Source of the DNA: Lotus japonicus
Lineage: Eukaryota; Streptophyta; Magnoliopsida; Fabales; Fabaceae
Direction of reading: 5' to 3'
Assembly (NCBI RefSeq): GCF_012489685.1
Contig: NC_080043.1
Span: 61,373,920 to 61,437,919, forward strand
DNA length: 64,000 nt
Made by a program: the position numbers and the translations under genes. Of this stretch, positions 46,332 to 57,986 are shown in pieces. The notes under the pieces were generated by a model, which saw nothing but the letters and a program-made list of their open reading frames with translations, was not told the origin of the DNA and ran no database searches. The stretch's first letter is position 1, and each line of letters opens with the position of its first letter.

Positions 46332-46682
46332 GTGGTTATACATCAATTGCTATATGGAGGCTTCAATACTATCAATGGGCTATGCAGTTATTTGAACGTT
46401 ATAATGTGAGTGAAGGTGCTAGCCAGTTTGCTCTTGCTGCACTTGAGCAGGTTGATGAAGCTCTACAGACGCAAGATGAAAAGTGCATGCATGGAAAGCT
46501 CAGTTAATAAATCAGTGACAACCATCAAGGGACGACTGTGGGCGAATGTTTTCATATTTGCATTTGACCTTGGTCGGTTTCATGATGCATATTGTGCAAT
46601 TATTTCAAATCCAAATGAGGAGAGCAAATACATCTGCTTGAGGCGGTTCATAATTGTTCTTTATGAACAAGGTGCTATAAAG
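46332..46682 (+). pseudogene. NUP160: NUP160 exon 12, with two 4-bp insertions
   Basis: Codes three family blocks in three reading frames' worth of shift: TSIAIWRLQYYQWAMQLFER and EGASQFALAALEQVDEAL in one frame, then SVNKSVTTIKGRLWANVFIF, AYCAIISNPNEESKYICLRR and YEQGAIK in the next. Acceptor AG at 46330-46331, donor GT at 46683. Exon 11 leaves two bases, so the normal frame starts at 46333, but the first block is read from 46334 and the second from the third frame. The length is 351 nt; without two 4-bp insertions it would be 343 (1 + 114 codons), exactly what the flanking phases need. The first extra 4 bp lie at about 46334-46338; the second is a CATG CATG duplication at about 46486-46493. 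Read from exon 11, the frame ends at TGA 46393-46395. Confidence 0.8.
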
Positions 46683-47514
46683 GTTGGATGAACTTTGATG
46701 AACTCCTTTATTGTCCTTTGCTAATTATCTCAACCTATTGTTTTTCTTATGTTGATGTAAAAGATAGAATGAAATCGTTGTGAAACTACTCATATTGGAA
46801 TACTATATTGATGACTCTCTCGCCCAAGGATAATTACAGGAAGATTTTGTGATTTCTAGGTCAAAATTAGATAACTAAAATTGGTATTTGAGTTATAATA
46901 CACGATTTTAAAACATAGTTGTAGGACTCTGGTGCTCACTACTACAAGCAGCTATGTAATTCGTGAACTTGTGCTTTGGTATATTTCCAAATCATTCTAC
47001 TACTATATTTGTTATGTTTCCTCTACTTCATCTTGCTAAAACTAGTATGATGTTTGTTTGTCATAAATCAACTATCCCAAAAGTTTGTCATGTGGGGTCA
47101 AAACACATGAATGGTTGTTATATGTCTAACACGCTCCACACACAGGAGAGTACTGGCCATAATCTGTTGGACAGTCATAGTGCTAGCTTTGTTACTGCAT
47201 GCCCAATTGCCTCCTTTTATTAGAGCAGTGGGTGCAATAAACTCCAATTTCTTGTTCATAGAGGCTCTTATACTATGTCATGAAGCAACTATCCATTAAG
47301 CTTAAGCTGTTGGGTCAAGATATATGCATTGTTTTATATTATGTTTCTAATTTCTAACAATGTTATTCCTCCCTTAAAATGCTGAGATTTATGTTAGTGT
47401 TTACTTTGTGTTTGTGAGTGGTAATATTAAAAGGTCCTGCTTTTCATTAAAAAAAATTCCAGAAATTTTACCCTTTACATTTTAATCAGTATTTATTATT
47501 TTTGTATTTCCCAG
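46683..47514 (+). other. NUP160 intron 12
   Basis: 832-bp AT-rich intron. I see no gene or mobile element in it. Confidence 0.6.
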
Positions 47515-47583
47515 ATTCTTTGCAGTAATAAACTTCCCCTTAGTGGTTTAGTAGAAAAAGTAGAACAAGAACTTGCTTGGAAG
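47515..47583 (+). CDS. NUP160: NUP160 exon 13
   Basis: 69 nt, exactly 23 codons: ILCSNKLPLSGLVEKVEQEL then AWK. Acceptor AG at 47513-47514, donor GTATGG at 47584. Confidence 0.88.
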
Positions 47584-47665
47584 GTATGGCCTGACCAAAC
47601 AAATCAACTTCTTTTAATTTTGCTGTTCTGTGCAATATGCATAATTTTTACGGTGTAAAATGTAG

Positions 47666-47984
47666 GCTGAACGATCAGACATTTCGGCAAAGCCAAACTT
47701 GTATAAATTGCTCTATGCATTTCAATTCCACCAGCATAATTGGCGACGAGCAGCAAGCTACATATACTTGTATTCAGCTCGTTTGAGAACTGAAGCAGCT
47801 TTGAAAGATAACCAAGGCAGTTCCATGATTTTGCAAGAGAGGCTGAATGCGCTCTCTGCTGCAGTCAATGCATTGCATCTTGTTCATCCTCCATATGCTT
47901 GGATTGATCCATTGACTGAGAGAAGTTCTCCTTTGAACGAACATAATCCAACTAAGAAAGCTAAAAGAAGGCCAGATGAGCACA
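47666..47984 (+). CDS. NUP160: NUP160 exon 14
   Basis: Codes AERSDISAKPNLYKLLYAFQ, NWRRAASYIYLYSARLRTEA and a basic stretch (KKAKRRPDEH) near its end that could be a nuclear-localisation-like cluster. Acceptor AG at 47664-47665, donor GTATGT at 47985. It leaves one base. Confidence 0.88.
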
Positions 47985-48278
47985 GTATGTAGTTCAACAA
48001 CAAAAAATCATACTGTTTTGTTTCCTTTCGTGTTTGTTTTTTAATTCCTTAGCACCAAAAAAATAAATTTATTATATCTTTTCAAAAGGGTATCCCTGAC
48101 ATGTATGTTGAGGGATTGGGTGGTTTTTCATAAATGTTTTCTTTCCTTTGTTTTTAAGGATGATCTTGTCCTCTAGTCTACTTGCAATCATGTGCTTGAC
48201 TTAATTTTTTCATCTTTTCGTTAGTTTTTTATACTAATGTTTGAAGAGGTGTGATGTTATCTCTAATTTTCTGACCAG

Positions 48279-48404
48279 CCGATAATGATGCTGAGCCTCA
48301 AAGCTGGCAGTCCTTTATTGATATTGAAAAACTTGAGGACGAGTATGCACTTACTTTAGCGGAGTATATGCTATCACTGGCAAACGTGAAATGGGAATTT
48401 TCTG
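48279..48404 (+). CDS. NUP160: NUP160 exon 15
   Basis: Codes DNDAEPQSWQSFIDIEKLED and TLAEYMLSLANVKWEFSG. Acceptor AG at 48277-48278, donor GTAAGT at 48405. The join to exon 14 gives EHTDNDAE, one residue shorter than the legume relatives I remember, and is in frame. Confidence 0.85.
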
Positions 48405-48536
48405 GTAAGTCTATTTTCACTTGAATTGTCTATGAAGCGTATGACTGCTTCTAGAATGACTGATGATATTAAGTTTAAATATACTGTGTTTCAATTTGAT
48501 ATGATTTTGAACCTCTGTCCCTTTTTCATTTTAAAG

Positions 48537-48645
48537 GTAAACATGGAGCCCTTTCAGAGTTGGCTGATCTTCTTGTCCAAAACAATTTGTATGATATAAC
48601 CTTTACGATCCTTCTCAGATTTTTCAAGGGTTCTGGACTGAAGAG
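48537..48645 (+). CDS. NUP160: NUP160 exon 16
   Basis: Codes KHGALSELADLLVQNNLYDI and TILLRFFKGSGLKR. Acceptor AG at 48535-48536, donor GTTTAC at 48646. The following 85-bp intron contains a GT dinucleotide run (about 48667-48686). Confidence 0.87.
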
Positions 48646-48730
48646 GTTTACATCCTGCACAATTTCTGTGTGTGTGTGTGTGTGTGCATTTATTGATATG
48701 CTTATATACATAATTTGGTCTTTCTTTTAG

Positions 48731-48914
48731 GGAACTGGAAAGAGGTTTATCTGATATGGCATTGAAATGCTGTTTTGATAAAGTCGAATCCAACTGTTTT
48801 GATAAAGTCGAATCATCAAAGCTTGAGATGGTTGTCCATGGTTCACCTATTAAACTTCCAACAGCTCCACAAAGTGACAGAAATAGTCGATGGGCGACTC
48901 TCAAGCTTTACCTT
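48731..48914 (+). CDS. NUP160: NUP160 exon 17, with a 24-bp internal duplication
   Basis: Codes ELERGLSDMALKC, then CFDKVESN followed by CFDKVESS, then KLEMVVHGSPIK and SRWATLKLYL. The CFDKVES segment is a tandem repeat of a 24-nt unit at about 48769-48816. The reading frame is kept. Acceptor AG at 48729-48730, donor GT at 48915 in a weak context (GTTCGT). Confidence 0.83.
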
Positions 48915-49228
48915 GTTCGTAGCTTCTGACCCTTGATTAATTTCACCATATGATTGATTATTCATACCAAAAATTTCCTACCTTATTTTTGCAACAACTT
49001 GGAATGAGAATATGGTTTTGAAATTTGAGAGACGCGTGACTACCCTTTTTATTTTTTCATGGAAGAGAAATTCATCATTGTTATGCTTAGGCTATTCTGG
49101 ACTGGCTTTTCACTTTGCATTTTCAATGAATATTGGTTGTTCAACACACTTCCATGTTTACGATTTTATTTACATTTTCTTTGAGTCACTGGTTCACTCT
49201 AACTGTTGAAACTGCTCCTAAATTGCAG
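48915..49228 (+). other. NUP160 intron 17
   Basis: 314-bp AT-rich intron, nothing further seen in it. Confidence 0.6.
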
Positions 49229-49336
49229 GAAAAGTATAAGGAGTTTCATGGTAGATTACCAGTTATTGTTGCTGAAACTCTTCTACGTGCAGATTCTGAG
49301 ATTGAGTTGCCCCTATGGCTTGTTCAATTGTTCAAG
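49229..49336 (+). CDS. NUP160: NUP160 exon 18
   Basis: 108 nt, 36 codons: EKYKEFHGRLPVIVAETLLR and EIELPLWLVQLFK. Acceptor AG at 49227-49228, donor GTAAGT at 49337. It is followed by a 10,541-bp intron. Confidence 0.88.
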
Positions 49337-49637
49337 GTAAGTTTCTAGGTCTAAAATCGCTCTGATCGGTTTCATTGATGCAAAAGAATGTATGTTTTAA
49401 AACTAGTTTTGGTAATGTTTCTACGAAACATGTTCTTTTTGCAAAACTACCTATGATTCCCCCACATGAATTTTTCTATATAGATTTTTGTGGTTGATCT
49501 TTCTGTTTTAGTCACACTTGTTAATCAACTAGGGATTAACATTTACAACCCTTTTGTGATTGAGTAAAACCCCAGGAAAATAACATGTGACTGAGGAGAA
49601 AGTTCAATAAGAACAATACTAAGATTATGGACAAAAC

Positions 49638-49918
49638 TGTTAAAAACTCTAATCTATGACTATGAATCTGATTCTCATTTATTTTCGAAGTTATTGAACA
49701 CAAGAGTTAATACAGTATATATAGAAAACACTAAGGCTTGTTGAACAAGCTAACTAACACTTAACAAACTCTAACCAATTCAGTTATAACAGCTAAGCAT
49801 GACAGCTAAGCATAACTGACTTTGACAGCTAGCATAACTAACCCTAAAGCTGACTGTATACACAGTCAGCAGCTACTAACAGTAGCTTCTACTACATGGT
49901 ATGTGATGTACTCTAATA
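49638..49918 (-). repeat. 3' LTR of copia element C
   Basis: 281 bp, TGTTAAAAAC...CTCTAATA on the + strand, with TATA-like GTATATATAG near 49712-49722 for the minus strand. Its right part matches 57960-58069 closely. Confidence 0.88.
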
Positions 49919-49928
49919 GACCTCAAAC

Positions 49929-52716
49929 TCAAGGAGGTGGGTGAGGAAGAACTTTCTCAATCACATGGAGTTTGGAACGAAGAAAGAAGATGTCTGCAAG
50001 CTGGTTTTCTGAGGGAATGTGATGAACAAAGAGTGACTTAGCAAGAACTTTCTCCCTCACAATGAAGATATCAAGCTTCATATGCTTGGTACGGGTGCGA
50101 AGGACTGGATTATGAGTGAGAGCAACAACCCCCATATTATCACAGAACACAATAGGAGAAGTAAAGGTAACCTGAAGCTCCTGTAACAATGATTGAACCC
50201 AAAGCAATTCTGCTGAGGTATTAGCCAGGCTGCGGTATTCAGCTTCTGTGCTGGATCTAGCCACCAAGGTCTGCTTCTTGGAACTCCAAGACACTAAATT
50301 TGGTCCAAAAAACACACAAGTTCCTGAGGTTGATCTTCTGTCATCTGGATCTGATCCCTAGTCAGCATCACAAAATGCAACAAGGGGAACAGAAGAATGC
50401 AAGGAACAAGGTCTAAGATGAAGACCATGATGTAACCCTTAAGATACCTAAGTATTCGTTTTACTGCCTTCCAATGGTCTTCCAAGGGCTGACTGAGGAA
50501 CTGACATACTTTATTGACAGCAAAGCTAATTTCTGGTCTTGTCAAAGTAGCATACTGTAGTGCACCAACAATTGACCTGTACAAAGTAGGATCTGCAAAA
50601 TAATCTGAACCATATTTGCTTAATTTTGCACCTCCAATCATGGGAGTAGAAATGCCTTTAGCTTCCCCGATATCTGCTCTCTCAAGTAAATCAGTGATGT
50701 ATTTAGTTTGAGTTAAAAGTAAAGACCTGTCCTTCAAATGATGAACTTGTACTCCCAGAAAATAATCAAGCTGCCCTAATTGCTTCAAAGAGAACTCTGA
50801 ATCAAGATTCCGAACCACTTGCTGAACCAGAGGCAGAGAATTGCCAGTGATGATAATGTCATCTACATAAACAAGAATGTAGATTCAACAACCTTTGGTG
50901 TAGAATGTGAACAAAGATGGATGACATTTGCTAGGAGCAAAACCATACTTGACTAGGGTTGTCCTCAATCTTTCAAACCAAGCTGTAGGAGCTTGTTTGA
51001 GGCCATAGAGAGCTTTGTGCAGCTTGCACACAGGAGACCTATCTGTACATTGAAAACCAGAGGGTTGAGTCATATAGACTTCCTCTTGAAGTGCCTCGTT
51101 GAGAAAAGCATTATTCGCATCAAGCCGGTGAATATGCCACTTGTTAGTGATAGCCAATGTGAGGATGATGCGAATAGTTATAGGCTTTACTACTGGAGAA
51201 AAGGTCTCAGAGTAGTCAAAACCCTTCACTTGATGATATCCCTTGGCAACCAACCTTGCTTTGTATCTATTGATAGTCCCATCTGCATTCTCTTTAATCC
51301 TAAACACCCATTTACAGCCAATAGGCTTCCTATCCTTGGGAAGAGGGACCAAAGTCCAGGTGTCATTAGCCATTAAAGCATCATATTCTGCCTGCATAGC
51401 AGCCTTCCACTTAGGATCCTTAAGAGTCTGGGTAGAGGTTGTAGGTTCTGCTTGTGTGAGGAGTAAACTAGGAAATAACCTTGGCATAACAATGCCAGAC
51501 TTGGCCCTTGTTTGCATGGGATGAAGATTCTAAATGGGCTAAGGAATAGCACCAGCAGAAGATGCAGAATGATTGTCCCCTTGCTCTGCTGAACCAAAAA
51601 ATGAAGCAGGCATAGGAGAGTGACTGGTCTGCTGCTGGACTGAAAAATCACTGTGATGACTGACCTGAGGAAGAGGCAGAAGCTGCAGCAGGTTGTTGAT
51701 CATTGGCAGCAGGTTGCTGGGCATTCACAGCAGCTGGAACAAGAGAAATAACTGAAGAAACTCCTTGGTCTGAAACATTAGCCTCAGAAGATGGAAACAT
51801 GAAAGCTGAACTCATCAAAGATCACATCCCTGGAGGCATAGATCTTTCCCTCATTGTCCATACACTTGTAACCTTGATGCTGTGAAGAATATCCCATGAA
51901 CACACATTGCTTAGATCTGAGGGACAACTTTGATTGTGTATAAGGCCTTAAATGTGGATAACAAGCACAACCAAAAACTTTAAGAAGCTTGTAATCAAGT
52001 TGTGTGTTAAAAAGCTTGAAGTAAGGACTCAAGTTGCCTAAAACTGAAGTAGGCAATCTGTTTATGAGAAACATTGCTGCAAGGAAAGCATAATCCCAAA
52101 ACTGATATGGCAAATGAGCATGTGCTAGCAAGGAAAGGCCAGTCTCAACAATATGGCGATGCTTTCTCTCTACACTACCATTTTGATGGTGTGTGTAGGG
52201 ACAAGTTAGTCTATGGACAATCCCTGATTTGGTAAAATAGGATGTGAGTGGTTTGAACTCTGTGCCATTGTTAGTTTCTACAGATTAAAGTTTCAAGTTA
52301 AATTTCAATTCAACCATAGCTTGAAACTGAAGAAAAACAGAACATGTATCAGACTTCTTTCTCATTGGAAAAATCCAAGTGAAACGAGAAAAGGCATCCA
52401 CACAAGTGAGAAAGTAAGAAAAACCACAAGAAGACTCAATAGAGGCAGGCTCCCATAGATCAGCAAAAACTAGTTCCAAAGGTAAAGTATAGACAGTACT
52501 AGAAGAATGAGAAGGTAATCTATATGACTTGGAAAGACAACATGCTGAACAAACAGTGAACTTTGTTTTATTAGGTACGAGAATATTACAAGAGGTTAAA
52601 GCTGAATGTAAAGCCTCATAATGAGAATGGCCTAGTCTAGAGTGCCATAAACCATAAGAGGTTGGGCTTACAATAGTAGAAGAAATAGAAGACTTGCTAC
52701 TAGAACTAGGTATAGT
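49929..52716 (-). pseudogene. copia C pol: integrase, RT and RNase H
   Basis: Minus-strand order from 52716: integrase core start (ADLWEPASIESSCGF), integrase (HLPYQFWDYAFLAAMFLINR), RT (CKWVFRIKENADGTINRYKA, ARLVAKGYHQVKGFDYSETF, NNAFLNEALQEEVYM), RT thumb (LGQLDYFLGVQVHH) and RNase H ([19 protein letters not shown]) to a C-terminus near 49930. Several stops and frame changes (near 50360, 50440, 50885, 51530, 51790, 52290) make it non-functional. Confidence 0.82.
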
Positions 52717-52721
52717 AGAAC

Positions 52722-55700
52722 TGTAAGACCCAAGTTTTTAAGCTTAGAATAAGTGGAAGAGATTTCCATTCACGATTAGGTTTGACGTATTGAGAAGGGA
52801 AACCTGAACAAAAGTTTATTAAAGGAAATATATTTATGAAGGAGAAAGTTCAGGAAAAGTCAAAGGATTTTATCGAAGTCGATTTAAGTTATAGCACGAT
52901 CGTTATACGCTTAACCTAGGTCAGAAACCCTAGTATATAGCTAATTTTCACTTTTAGGCACGACGGAAGTTAATTCCAAAAATCTTCAGAGAAATGTTAG
53001 AACTTCTCTTTTTCCATATATCACAACCGTTTCGAGGCGAAACTCTAGGATCTACGCACGTCCGATTCCAATCATCGGAAGTTTGCCGAAACCGAAACCC
53101 TGGTATTTCAAAACCCTAGAATTTCTCGACAATGAAGACTTTTTCTATTCAGAGCTTCAAATGAATATTCCACACGCGTACACCCATTTCTCTTGATGAT
53201 TTCAATCTTTCTTTCGAAGGAAGTTTTCTATTCCGACATTCGATGCAAAAAGCAACTTATCGGGTAAAATAGTTTTACACCGACTATGCATTTGTTGCCA
53301 AAAATATAAGGAGACCTCATTTTAGTTTTGGAATTCTTTCGCCAAAACCTATCTTAGAATTCATGGAGAATGAAGCCGGAAAAATCAGATTCGCGAAACT
53401 TTCATTTTACCGCGTTTTGCCAACCTCTATATATAGCAAGAAAGGTGAGAAAAATTACAAAAACTCCTCCATTTTCTCTCCAAGGCCGCGAGCTCCATAG
53501 AAGGAAGAGGAAGAAGAGCTTTTCTTCATTACTTGCTTGATCGTCGATCAACCAGTTGCTGCTTCAAGGCTTCGAGGTATAGTCGCTAATCCTTACCTCT
53601 GATCGCTTTTTCCATAGCTTTTCTGTAGAGTTTTCTGAGCGGATAGTTTATGGGTTTTTGCAAAACTATCCTGAATCTTTCATTTTTGATTCTAAACATC
53701 TTCTATATGTGCCCAAGATCACTTCTGCCGGATTAGATTTTCCGTTATGTCGCCGGAATTCCGCCGGAATCAATTTTAGCCTTAAATACCCATTTTTGGA
53801 GTTTTTGAGGTAAAGCTTCAACCTTTAGGCTAAAAACTATCGCCTTAGCTTAGTGTTAGTAGGATTAGTTGTCATAAACGTCGTTAGTAACGTCCCTGCA
53901 AAATTTGGTTTTTGGGATTTCAGTTTTGAAATTTCTAAGTTAAAAATCATGACCAAAATACCCCTGCGACAGTTTTTGATCCGATAATTTTTCCGAGTTC
54001 AGAATACCCTTAGTTACGGCTTATGAAAGCATAGGAACCAAGTTTGATCGAAGAAAAATCGAGCCCCATAATTGCACAAAGTGGCCGAGCCCTATTAGGG
54101 GGGGAGGAGGAAAATTTCCTTTTCCGAAAACTTGTCTTTCGCGCTAGATTATCGTACCTTAGAGTATAGATTACTTCGAGTAACCTTAGTAAGTATCGAT
54201 AGCTTAGTTTTCGATAGATTCTAATAGTATTTCTGTGGTTTTGCTCTAAAGGTGATTTTGAGGAATTCCCAGAGGAGCAAGGCTTTGATTGTGAACAAGT
54301 GTTAGGAGATCGTCCTGGAGAATCTACAGGTGAGGGCTTCTCACTGAATCTCTAGTTAATGCTTAGGGTCGATGTTTCGACATTGTTTACTGTTTATGCA
54401 CTGGAATTGTGTGTGATTGGAAAATGTTTTCTGAGGCTTCGGCTGACAATGTAGATGATGCATCTACTGAATGTTTTTGATGAGTGAATGACATGCTAAG
54501 TGCTAATTGGGTAATTTAGGATGTGTGGTGCATGCCTTATATGCTAGGTGCTATGTGGTTATTGCTTAAGATATTGACATATGACATGTTGATTGATTAT
54601 GATGAGTTAATTCTGCTTTTGCACTATAATCTGAGTTTCTGAACGGTGAGAAAAGCGGGCAGGTCATGCCGATTTTATTTTGAGAGTTTTGAGAAAGCTT
54701 GAAAGGACGAATGAGATTCGGGCCTTGTTGTGGTGTTGTATGGATCGAGACATTCTCTGGAGTCATTTGGGGATTAGGAGATCCCGAGAACTTATAGGAT
54801 TCGCGATAAGACTAAAAGGATAATTATTTTGTAAAGAAAACTCATAAGACATTAAACAACCTCTAAATCTTTAAGTAATGGTAATAATCTCGGAAGGAAG
54901 CTTTGGATGCAAATCATAGTTTTGGAAAACGAGAAGTGTCGTCGGATCCCAGCATTGAGAAAGTGGAGGGGCTTCGAGTATGTAGATGTTGTGGTGCTGT
55001 TGGAGCAATGGTTGTTGTTGTGCTGTTGGAGCAGCTATTGTGGTTGTGCTGTTGGAGCAGCTATGTTGTTGGGTGTATCTTCGACTTTGCGGCGCGAATC
55101 CGTATGTCCAAACCCGACGGGTTGGGCCGATTCGGCAATAATTGTTGACACGCGCGAATCCGTATATTCAATCCGATGGATTGGATCGATTCGGCGGTAG
55201 TCACTCAGGCACGCGTGAATCCGTATGTTCAATCCGAGGGATTAGATCGATTCAGCAATAACCTTTCGACTCGCGTGAATCCGTATGTTCAATCCGAGGG
55301 ATTGGATCGATTCAGCGACAACTTTTCGACACGCGCGAATCCGTATATTCAATCCGATGGATTGGATCGATTCGGCGGTAGTCACTCAGGCACGCATGAA
55401 TCCGTATGTTCAATCCGAGGGATTGGATCGATTCAGCGATAACCTTTCGACTCGCGTGAATCCGTATGTTCAATCCGAGGGATTGGATCGATTCAGCGAC
55501 AACTTTTCGACACGCGCGAATCCGTATATTCAATCCGATGGATTGAATCGATTCGGCGGTAGTCACTCAGGCACGCGTGAATCCGTATGTTCAATCCGAG
55601 GGATTGGATCGATTCAGCGATAACCTTTCGACTCGCGTGAATCCGTATGTTCAATCCGAGGGATTGGATCGATTCAGCGACAACTTTTCGACACGCGCGA

Positions 55701-57277
55701 ATCCGTATATTCAATCCGATGGATTGGATCGATTCGGCGGTAGTCACTCAGGCACGCGTGAGTCCGTATGTTCAATCCGATGGATTGGATCGATTCAGCG
55801 ATTGCCATTTTACCTCGCGTGAATCCGTATGTTCAATCCGAGGGATTGGATCGATTCAGCGATAACCTTTCGACTCGCGCGGATCCGTATGTTCAATCCG
55901 ATGGATTGGATCGATTCGGCGATAGTCATTGGACACGCGCAATGTCCGTATGTTCGACTCTTTTGAGTGAACCGACTTGGCGTTGTCATTTGTTGCGTGT
56001 GCGAGTCCGTATGTTCATCCCGATGGGTTGGATCGACTCGACATGCCTAATTGTGGGAGTTGCGTGTGCGAGTCCGTATGTTCAACCCAGGGGGTTGGAT
56101 CGACTTGACATGCCTAATTGTTGGGCTATCCTGGGGATAAGTCCGGGAAACCGGTAGTTTCCGAGTATGTGATACTCTTTGCTTGTTGAGCAGTTGTGAC
56201 CATCGGATTGAGATGAGTCGGATGATCCGGAGATCATCATGAGTTACTATGTTGATGTGAAGAAGTGTCTTTTGTCGCAGAAATCGACTTTACCTTAGGG
56301 TAAGCTTTTAGAGACTTTAATTTATCTAGAACACGTGGCGACGTGTCGAGTGAGAGTCGGAGACGTTGTTTGACTAATCATCCTGCATTCATGCATACTG
56401 ATTTAGTTGTCGAGTGTGATTGTTATTTGTTAATCCTATGTGGAACATGTTAATTGTTATTATTGCTGTTAAGTTCATTATGGAATATGCAACCCTAGGA
56501 TGTTATCCCTAGCTATAAGCCTAAGTGGCTATTCTTTTATCTAAATCTATTGGTGCTATTATTTATGTAATTCCTTGGAGTTGACCCTCGCGTCTTCTGT
56601 GTGTGCTTTGGCGGACAAACGCCCTTTGTCAGATGTCTTTGGCGGACTGGTTCACGATGGTTCACCCTTCGGGGGAAACTAGAGTTGGGATGCTGGAACA
56701 GGAGCGCATCGCGATAGCGAGCGGAGGACGGATGGTGTACATAGACTAGGTCGTTCTGGATTTCGAATTCGGACGACGATCATGCTAGCATGTAGGTTTT
56801 AGTGCTGGTGTGAGCTCCTCGAGATGGGATTAGTGTAGGAGTAGAGTCTTAGCTCTGAACATTATTTGTTTCATTCGGGACAGGGTAGTTTCCCACCTAT
56901 AGCTTTTTGTGTGGTTTCTTTACGGGAATCACAGAGAGTTGGTTGGACTTAGGAGGTCTTGTTTCAGGCCGATGGGCCAGCTTATTCTCAGTTTTTGAGG
57001 GATAGTGTTGCAGACACTTACCTTTAGATTTGGTTTGTACATTTTGCCTTCGGGCGCTACACTTTTCTTTCCGTCACTGGAGGTTACTCGTGACGAGGTT
57101 GTTACTTATAGCGGGGGCTGTTTATATATTGTATATTAGCTCTATTACTTTTCGCTTTTGGGTTTTATTTAATTCAGTCTTGTCTTAGTTATTATCAAAA
57201 AAAAAATATTTCACGTTTTTCCGCATTAAGTTTACTTTTGGTTACTAAAGTGACGCCACCGAAATCGGGGTGTTACA
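52722..57277 (+). mobile_element. Tekay-like Ty3/gypsy solo LTR, 4.6 kb
   Basis: 4556 bp from TGTAAGACCC to GGGGTGTTACA with TSD AGAAC (52717-52721, 57278-57282), inserted into copia element C. There is no gag-pol inside. Long non-coding LTRs with TGTAAGACCC...TGTTACA ends are typical of Tekay/Del-type chromoviruses in legumes. It shares many blocks with the minus-strand LTR at 11552 to 1 (for example the CCGACAT...GCAAAAAG...TATCGGGT region), so both belong to one family but are well diverged. TATA-like TCTATATATAGC near 53427. Confidence 0.87.
55085..56110 (+). repeat. 60-bp tandem repeats with 181-bp higher-order period inside the solo LTR
   Basis: About 15 units of 60-61 bp, each with a CGCG(T/C)GAATCCGTAT start and a short hairpin CAATCC-(GAT/GAG)-GGATTG. 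Between 55217 and 55759 three unit types alternate, marked by TCACTCAGGC, ACCTTTCGAC and ACTTTTCGAC just before the unit start. This gives a higher-order repeat of 181 bp present three times (starts 55217, 55398, 55579). The outer units are more diverged and longer (about 60-70 bp). Confidence 0.92.
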
Positions 57278-57282
57278 AGAAC

Positions 57283-57986
57283 TAGGTAAAACAGCGACAA
57301 AGCAGAAGCTGGATCTGGAACAGCAACTGGAGACAAAGAATTTGGAACTTGAACATGAGAAGTCTTGGAAAGAGAAGGAGTATGCATGCCTTCAAAGGCA
57401 TACAAACCATCCGGACCAACATGACCTTTAAGGAGAACTCTAGTGGTGACCTGACATTTCACAACACAAAAAGAGGGGTGAAACTCAAAATAAACATTAT
57501 TATCCCTTGCAAACTTATTGACACTAACCAGATTTTTGATGATATCAGGAACTAAAAGCAGGTTTTTGAGAGTAAGTGTGGTGTTATTATGGTAAGGAGA
57601 AGGAAAGGAAGCAGATCCTATAGAGAGGATTGGCAAACCTTGTCCATTCCCCATGGTCAGATGTGGTCATTACCAGCAAGTGAAACACTATCTGAGACAA
57701 CAGATGCATCATTAGTCACATGGTGAGTTGCACCAGAATCAGGGAACCAAGTGCTCAGGTTTGCCGAAGCAGAAGAACCTCCAGCTTGTGATGGACCAGT
57801 GATCATAGCTTGAGGAGTTCTTGCATTGAAATTGTCAGGCCTTTGCCCTCCATTTGTGAACTGAGAAGAAGATGCATTATTCCAAGGTGTACCAGAAAAA
57901 GGATGAAAACCAAACTGCTGAGGACCAAAGAGAAATCCAGGAAAAGAAGATCCAGGTCCAGCATAACTGACTTTGACAGCTAGCAT
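57283..57986 (-). pseudogene. copia C gag end and protease fragment
   Basis: Minus-strand reading: FLFGPQQFGFHPFSGT and other glutamine/proline-rich gag tail, STWFPDSGATHHVTND (protease active site, near 57700-57745), MGNGQGLPILSIGSASFP and LLVPDIIKNLVSVNKFARD. It continues into 52716 on the other side of the solo LTR. At 57657-57659 the frame changes. Confidence 0.8.

Noticed and set aside
55085..56110. Regular direct repeats that look like a CRISPR array, and long open frames across them
   Set aside because: Units are contiguous with no unique spacers, lie inside a plant LTR, and the open frames on both strands follow from a repeat length of about 60 bp (a multiple of three). Not CRISPR, not a gene.
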